Origin: Zygnema cylindricum
Lineage: Eukaryota; Streptophyta; Zygnematophyceae; Zygnematales; Zygnemataceae
Length of the DNA: 64,000 nt
NCBI GenBank assembly: GCA_037447655.1
Contig: JBBHKE010002370.1
Location: forward strand, 387,753-451,752
Direction: 5' to 3'
Part shown: piece after piece, positions 58,550 through 64,000 of the stretch
Numbering within the stretch: position 1 is the stretch's first letter
Layout: each line of letters opens with the position of its first letter
The notes under the pieces: generated by a model
Told to the model about the DNA's origin: nothing
Seen by the model: the letters and a program-made list of their open reading frames with translations, nothing else
Database searches by the model: none
Program-made: the position numbers and the translations under genes

Positions 58550-59613
58550 GGGAGTTGATCATGACGGTGACTGTTTTGGTTGCGCACAGTCACTTACGTC
58601 ATTTTGTCAAAAATTGTACGTTTGAAGTACATATTGGTACAAATAAAGTCACGTTGAGTACAAATTTGACGGTCAATCGGTTGGACAACTTTGACTTTCA
58701 AAATATTATTTCAACCGCTTAAAATTTTGTCGCGCTTGCGGACGTCGACCGTCATAATAAAATTAGCAATTCACACGGCCGACGAACGTTTACGGTAACA
58801 AAACTGCGACAACCACATGTAAATAAAAGTGTTGCAGACAGTCACTTTTTGTCTTTACGTGAGCTCCATGGTGAGAGCACTTAGCCGCAAAATTGAAATT
58901 TAATCATCTAAGCGTTACATTGAACTTAGACGCAAATTGAAACGAAACCTCTTTAAACTAAACTGAACTACTGTTAATTTTGTACGGAAACATTAAAACG
59001 TACAAAACGAAATTTTGCTGTCAATGTAAGAATGTTGACTCGCAGATAGTGTGGCTCATTTTCGTCGCGCGTGACGACGCGCATTTTTTTCATTTCATTT
59101 CAATTGATATTTTTACGCCGGTTCGTTTTATTAGTGTACAAAGTTTATTTCGTTTCGTGCGTTTTAATATTTCCGTACAATATTTATAGTACTTTAGTTT
59201 AAAGAGGTTTCGTTTCACTTTGCGTCTTAGTTCAATGTAACTCTTAGACGATTAAATTTCAATTTTGCGGCTACGTGCTCTCACCTTGGAGCTCAGTAGC
59301 TCACCTAAAGACAAAAAGTTTATGTCTGCAACACTTTTATTTACATGTGGTTGCCGTAGTTTTGTTACCGTAAACGTTCGCCGGCCGTGTGAATTGCTAA
59401 TTTTATTATGACGGTAGACTTCCGCAAGTGCGGCAAAATTTTATGTTGTTGAAACAATATTATGAAAGTCAAAGTTGTCCATCCGATTGACCGTCAATTT
59501 TGTACTCAACGTGACTTTAGTTGTACCAATATAAACTTCAAACGTACAATTTTTGACAAAATGACGTAAGTGACTGTGCGCAACCAAAACAGTCACTGTC
59601 ATGATCAATTCCC
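58550..59613. mobile_element. Foldback element H2 (arms ~465 bp)
   Basis: The ends are GGGAGTTGATCATGACGGTG and CACTGTCATGATCAATTCCC. The target duplication TACATATA is exact (58542-58549, 59614-59621). It has the same flank and site as H1, so it was duplicated together with the surrounding block. Confidence 0.88.
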
Positions 59614-59939
59614 TACATATATTAACGTAAAACAAAAATAAGTTTGTATCTGTTGTAGTATTATTTTTAATATATGTTTTCCACATAGTTGTTCAAGGCG
59701 ATTAGTGCGAACGTACCCTACGCGACGAATTATACGTAACAAACGCATTGAACCTTTTGATCAAATCGCATAAAATCGTTAATGAATTTCTTTCCGTACT
59801 ATTCCGTACATAAAAAAACAAAAAACTATTACATATAACGCAGTTTGCAAGTCTTTTCAGTTAAATGAGCGGTAAAACAATAAACCCTGTATAAATTTAT
59901 CACACTCTTTACACGTATCGAATATTCTTCACCAACTGG

Positions 59940-60015
59940 TAGTCCAGTCGTTCACCTTAGGTTGCGCTGCGGACTAGACGTTCCTAGGTTCGAATGCCAC
60001 GAAGGTATAATTTTG
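59940..60015 (+). other. tRNA-like sequence (possible SINE head)
   Basis: TAGGTTCGAATGCC resembles an RNA polymerase III B box, and TGGTAGTCCAGTCG lies upstream where an A box would be. A complete cloverleaf is not evident. It lies inside the hAT element, 3' of the transposase. Confidence 0.3.
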
Positions 60016-60244
60016 TGAAATTTCGTCTGTCCGAGCTTATCTAACAGACAGACATGGCCGCCTTTTGTCTGCCTTTTTTCTCTATTTCGCATACAGCGCA
60101 TTACTCAAAAAAAATAATACAGACCAAGAACTAATGACATTTTTGATTATTCACATTCAGCAATTTGCACGACATAGAAAAACAAGATATTTAAAAAAGA
60201 TCAATCACATTAATAAAATAAAAATACATATTTTTCGTCTATCT

Positions 60245-62212
60245 CTACTCTAAATCATCTTCCCCTACATCGACGTCCATGATGTCTTCATCCGAACCCT
60301 CTTCCCCTACTTCCCCTTCCTCTTCTTCCCATGCCACCATGCTCTCTTCATAGCTAACATCCTTTGTTTTCTTTAACAGTCTGAGATTAGTGAAAACCCA
60401 TACCAGGTCATTAGCCCCTTTAGCCGTTAATCTATTTCTTTTTTTTGAGTGTATATGGTCATATGTTGACCAATTACGCTCACAGGAGCTTGCAGCTGAG
60501 CATTGCGCAAGTATTTTTGTTGCAACCTTTTGCAAGATAGGAGTGGCATGGCCAAAGTCATGCCACCACTTCCACGCCGGCATTTTCTTTGCACAAGATT
60601 TTGTCATTTCCCTACCAAAAACTCCCTCAAAAAGTCTATATTTTGATAACTGCATGTGGGCTTCTTCTATCTCCTCCACATTTGGAAGCATCCTCTCCAA
60701 CATTATCTCAAAACCGTCTATAACTGTCGAGTTAGCACGTTGCCCATATGCAACATTCTGATACTCCGGATCGAGTACAAAACCGGCCGCATAAATCGGG
60801 CTGTAGGCCATCTTCCACCTCGCCACCCAAGTCGTCTTCAACTCTTCCAAAGTCTGCATGCCCTCCTGAATATTACCTCCTCCAGCGCAAGCTAAATTGT
60901 CCAAAAACTGACCAATCACGTAAAAACCGTGGTAAACCTTCCCCACATTCGGGCCACCTTTGTCGCACTCCCTCATCAACCTTACCACCGGTTTTGAAAT
61001 TGACACGGCTTCACTCACTCTAACCCAAAACTCCGTGCTTAGAATGTGGCCCCTAACCTTAGCCCCCTCTATCCTGTACATAGGTTTCCCCACCCATTCC
61101 TTGAATTCGTTATCAAACATTAAACGCTCCAAACTCTCTTTCACATCTAATAACCTTTGGAGCATAATAAAATTAGTAGCAAACCTAGTCTCTCCTGGTT
61201 TTAGAAGCCGAAGTTCAGAAATTCGATTGAATATAGCTACACTCTTGCTATGATTAGTGATGAATTTTATAATTTTTTTCGCCTCTCGGATAGGTTTGGA
61301 CATAAACGACAACCTACTCCAATCTTCTAACAACAGGTCGAGAATGTGCGCAACGCATGGCGTCCACATGATAGAAGGGTATCTTGTCGCGAGCAACGAT
61401 GCTGCAGCCTTGTTCACTGGGGCAGAATCGGTAATAATCTGCACCACATTCTCCACCCCTTTAGCAAGCACTCCGTTATCCAACACCTGACATATGAAGT
61501 CAGAGTCCTTAATATGCCCACTGGTGTCTTCCGCCGTCAAAAACATGTCACCTTTCGGGGTGACAGCTATAATATTTAGGAGAGGTTTATCGTCTGTTGT
61601 TGTCCACCCGTTTGACGTGATCGTGGCACCGGTGAGAGAAATAGTTTCCTCATAACTTGCTAAATCTTTCTTCACCTTCGCCTTGGTCTCTAACAGGAGA
61701 CGATTTCTCATTGCACTACGGATTGGTAACTTGTAAGGTCCTCCTATAACACCGGTCTTATTCACCGCTGCCTTGAAATATGGATCCTCTAAAAGTCGGA
61801 ATGGCAATCCATTGGCGAAGAAAGTTGTGGCCCATGCTAAATCGACCTCTTTCTTATTACACCTATCAAAAGCATCCTGTATTCTAGTCTGCACCACTCT
61901 TACTTTGGGACTAGGAATCGATGGAAAATTGTTAGTGAGATCATCTAAGTCGGAAATTACACGTTTTTGAGAGGAAGTTGCAGATTTTTGGGTTTCCGAT
62001 GCACAAAACTCCTCCTTCACCTCATCTGTGCACATTGTGCAGGCTCTAATCCCTGCATTTTTTACGTTTCCAAGGAGATGATTTCTGATCCTCGTCGCTT
62101 GGGCGTTATATTCGAAGTTGCAATAAATACAGATGCATAATCGGTTGGCCAGGAGAATCCCACCGTCTGCAGCCTTCACGTGCTCCCACTCCTCTCCTCG
62201 ATTTCTGGGCAT
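60245..62212 (-). CDS. hAT-family transposase (BED finger, DUF659, C-terminal dimerisation domain)
   Basis: Cut-and-paste transposase, 655 aa from the ATG at 62212. I prefer this start to the upstream one at 62398 because the conserved N-terminus MPRNRGEEWEHVKA begins here, as in the relic at 46.86 kb. A BED-type zinc finger follows (CIYCNFEYNAQATRIRNHLL, then CTMC). The DUF659 core has SNGWTTTDDKPLLNIIAV, DTSGHIKDSDF, IITDSAPVNKAAASLL and WTPCVAHILDLLLEDW, with Asp residues for catalysis. The C-terminal hAT dimerisation region has ILQKVATKILAQCSAASSCE, then RNWSTYDHIHSKKRNRLTAK. An acidic tail ends the protein. There is no stop, frameshift or intron, so it may be active. It acts in the nucleus on the terminal repeats of its own and related elements. 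Confidence 0.88.
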   Translation of the reverse strand: MPRNRGEEWEHVKAADGGILLANRLCICIYCNFEYNAQATRIRNHLLGNVKNAGIRACTMCTDEVKEEFCASETQKSATSSQKRVISDLDDLTNNFPSIPSPKVRVVQTRIQDAFDRCNKKEVDLAWATTFFANGLPFRLLEDPYFKAAVNKTGVIGGPYKLPIRSAMRNRLLLETKAKVKKDLASYEETISLTGATITSNGWTTTDDKPLLNIIAVTPKGDMFLTAEDTSGHIKDSDFICQVLDNGVLAKGVENVVQIITDSAPVNKAAASLLATRYPSIMWTPCVAHILDLLLEDWSRLSFMSKPIREAKKIIKFITNHSKSVAIFNRISELRLLKPGETRFATNFIMLQRLLDVKESLERLMFDNEFKEWVGKPMYRIEGAKVRGHILSTEFWVRVSEAVSISKPVVRLMRECDKGGPNVGKVYHGFYVIGQFLDNLACAGGGNIQEGMQTLEELKTTWVARWKMAYSPIYAAGFVLDPEYQNVAYGQRANSTVIDGFEIMLERMLPNVEEIEEAHMQLSKYRLFEGVFGREMTKSCAKKMPAWKWWHDFGHATPILQKVATKILAQCSAASSCERNWSTYDHIHSKKRNRLTAKGANDLVWVFTNLRLLKKTKDVSYEESMVAWEEEEGEVGEEGSDEDIMDVDVGEDDLE

Positions 62213-62938
62213 GATTGCTTTTGTCGAAGTCCGGAGGCGAGGATAGTCAAAAGCTTGGGAGGGAGGAGGGTAGGATATGGGGAAGCGGCTTCCTCGCGGT
62301 TTCGTTTTCAATGTTCCATGGCGTCTTCTTTCAAAAAAATTGAAGAAGACGCATGTACAAATTTCAAAGTGAACGCGCGAAATTATTGTGACGTTCAATG
62401 TCTCTTTTCAAAAATGTCTATACATTTTCGATTCTAAAACGTACAACTTCCGTGGTATTTCTGTTCAGTTCACTGAACAGAAAGTACCAATAAGTTCGAC
62501 GCATATTTCCCGTTTTATTCCGTACATATCCGTAAAAAAATGTTCAGTTACAGTAATTTGTTTACAGGTTTCCGTTAATATTTCAGTTTCAGTTTACAGT
62601 TGACGTTTTTTAACGATTTTTTCAAAAGTCACGAATTATACGTTTCAATCGGAAAAAAGGAAAAAATCGCGCGATTTGAACAACTATGGTTTTATTTTTT
62701 TAGTATGAAGTCAAAGTTGGCCAACGCATTTTAAAAACTTTTGAATTTTGTTTCATGCGCATATTCGTTATTTTTTGGGCGTGTCATGCGGGCGTTTCAT
62801 GCGCTTGCGACATCTATGAAATGAAACAATAAGATCAAATTATAAAATTATCAAATCTGGATTCTTAAGTGGATGACCGCCCTACATAGAGGAACCGCGG
62901 GCGGTCGGGTACAGATTGGGTACGGATACGGCTACCCG

Positions 62939-62952
62939 ATTGCTAGCTCTGA
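62939..62952. other. Empty target site of MITE-B
   Basis: GATTGCTAGCTCTG here is uninterrupted, whereas the same sequence at 50889-51100 contains the 199 bp MITE-B between duplicated TA dinucleotides. Confidence 0.95.
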
Positions 62953-64000
62953 CCTTCTATGCCGCCCTCCCTATGGAGCTAGACTCGGTAACCCAACCTC
63001 TTTGACCGTACAGTCTGTTACAGGAGTCGCTTGGACCAGCAAAGGTCAACGCGATACACCGCAATATGAGAAGGTCAACGCAATACATCGCGCCCGAATA
63101 AGGTCAACCCGATTCATCGCTGCAGATTTGAAATCAAAAAAGACAAAACGAGTACATATGATTCACTTCCGAATCAGCTAATATTGTGTTCTACCACAGG
63201 TAGACGACAGCTGTCCCAATCATCGCTCTCAGATATGTTTCGAAAAGTACGCCGCATGCTTCCTCGCAAATACGTTAGATTCTGTCTTGCTGTCGTATCC
63301 ACAACTTTTAAGAAAGCTTCACAAAAAATGGTTGTGTTACGTCACCACAGCGAAATAGGTGCCAATCTGTTCGGAAAGTACAGTACTGTACTCTACAATA
63401 CTGTACTGTCGCCTAAAGCCAATGTACGGAATATTTTGAGACTTCGAAGGCAGAAATCTGTTACGGGGGCCACCTTGACGGTTAAAATTTTGTTACGGGG
63501 AGCTCCCCTGACACTACAAAATAATTTCAGGAGCCACTCTGACAGATCGAATCTTCGGCTGGAGCCAATCCGGTGGTAGAATGTATTACAGGGAGAGATG
63601 TTGTCATGTTGCTGTCGGCGCGGAAAATGACAGTACTCGCTATCGTCAGGCTGAGACTACGCACGGTTAGAATCTGTGGCAGCAATCTTTTTCCCACAAG
63701 TGTAGTCGTCGCAACGCGCCGAATGGCATGTGCACAGGCGGCCACGTACATTTTTCCTAACGTTATGTATGCTCCAACGACGCGAAAATTTGAACTAAGT
63801 TTGATTAAGTTGTGGTAGTATTTAAAAAAAAAAAAAAAATCCACTTTTTCATTTTATTATGAAGTCAACGTCGATCAACGCATTTTACAAACATTGTATG
63901 TGTTCCATGCGCATATTCATTTTCTTTTGGCGTTTTATGCGTGCGCTTTATGCGTTAGTTGTCGATGATTAAACAAGTCAAAAAAAAATTAGTCAGTTTC

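Larger units (their letters stand above)
59684..62688 (-). mobile_element. Autonomous hAT element (3005 bp)
   Basis: The terminal repeats are CATAGTTGTTCAA and TTGAACAACTATG. The flanking octamers GTTTTCCA (59676-59683) and GTTTTATT (62689-62696) match at the first 5 positions. The pre-insertion site is seen, with small changes, in copy 1 at about 50625-50650. It encodes a full transposase on the minus strand. Confidence 0.82.
58485..64000. repeat. Segmental duplication, copy 2 (continues past window)
   Basis: Matches 49434-52001 at both ends, with 59684-62688 (the hAT element) as extra sequence. It includes foldback H2 and repeat R with about three minisatellite units at 63043-63130. The 3' part (63200-64000) is almost identical to 51208-52001. 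Confidence 0.85.

Noticed and set aside
59940-60015. A functional tRNA gene
   Set aside because: A B-box-like sequence is present, but I could not fold a complete cloverleaf with acceptor stem.

Overview
This is a 64 kb window of eukaryotic nuclear DNA, almost entirely transposable-element derived, with one intron-rich host gene. Ty1/copia retrotransposons with an UBN2-type gag, a BED/DUF659-type hAT transposase, GT-AG introns and the absence of any prokaryotic gene organisation suggest the green lineage (a streptophyte alga or early land plant fits). No marker fixes the species. A run of 10 Ns at 15779-15788 shows this is a scaffold with a small gap.

Layout. (1) 1-1162: a truncated hAT MITE inserted inside the terminal repeat of a TA-target MITE. 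(2) 1163-20497: a 19.3 kb nest of copia elements, all coding on the minus strand, bounded by the target duplication GAATA. It holds an autonomous-type but decayed element ('S': gag, protease, integrase, RT, RNase H, with gag and integrase each present twice), a gag-plus-RNase-H deletion derivative ('L') in circularly permuted order, a DNA element ('F') inside L, and a complete younger deletion derivative ('E1', 5052-9929, TSD CACAA) inside F. E1 carries a ~570 bp inverted duplication predicted to be transcribed as a long hairpin. (3) 20498-36600: AT-rich, GTACG-rich repeat land with hAT, Harbinger-like and foldback elements, several with exact target duplications and some nested. (4) 36632-45699, minus strand: a multi-exon gene for a GDP-fucose protein O-fucosyltransferase-like, type II membrane enzyme. 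Its exons are short and its introns are filled with polypurine/polypyrimidine repeats, so no single reading frame reveals it. (5) 46-58.4 kb: hAT relics, minisatellites, foldback elements and MITEs. (6) 49434-52001 and 58485-64000: two copies of a segmental duplication. The second has gained a 3.0 kb hAT element (59684-62688) with an intact 655-aa transposase. The first has gained a 199 bp MITE whose empty site is preserved in the other copy.

Functional view: two probably functional protein genes are visible, the fucosyltransferase-like gene and the hAT transposase. The hAT transposase could supply activity to relatives in the window, since the repeats near 20.8 kb and 27.5 kb carry end-like sequence resembling it. 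The copia proteins are all damaged. Assignments rest on reading the sequence by eye; percent identities, expression and species were not measured.
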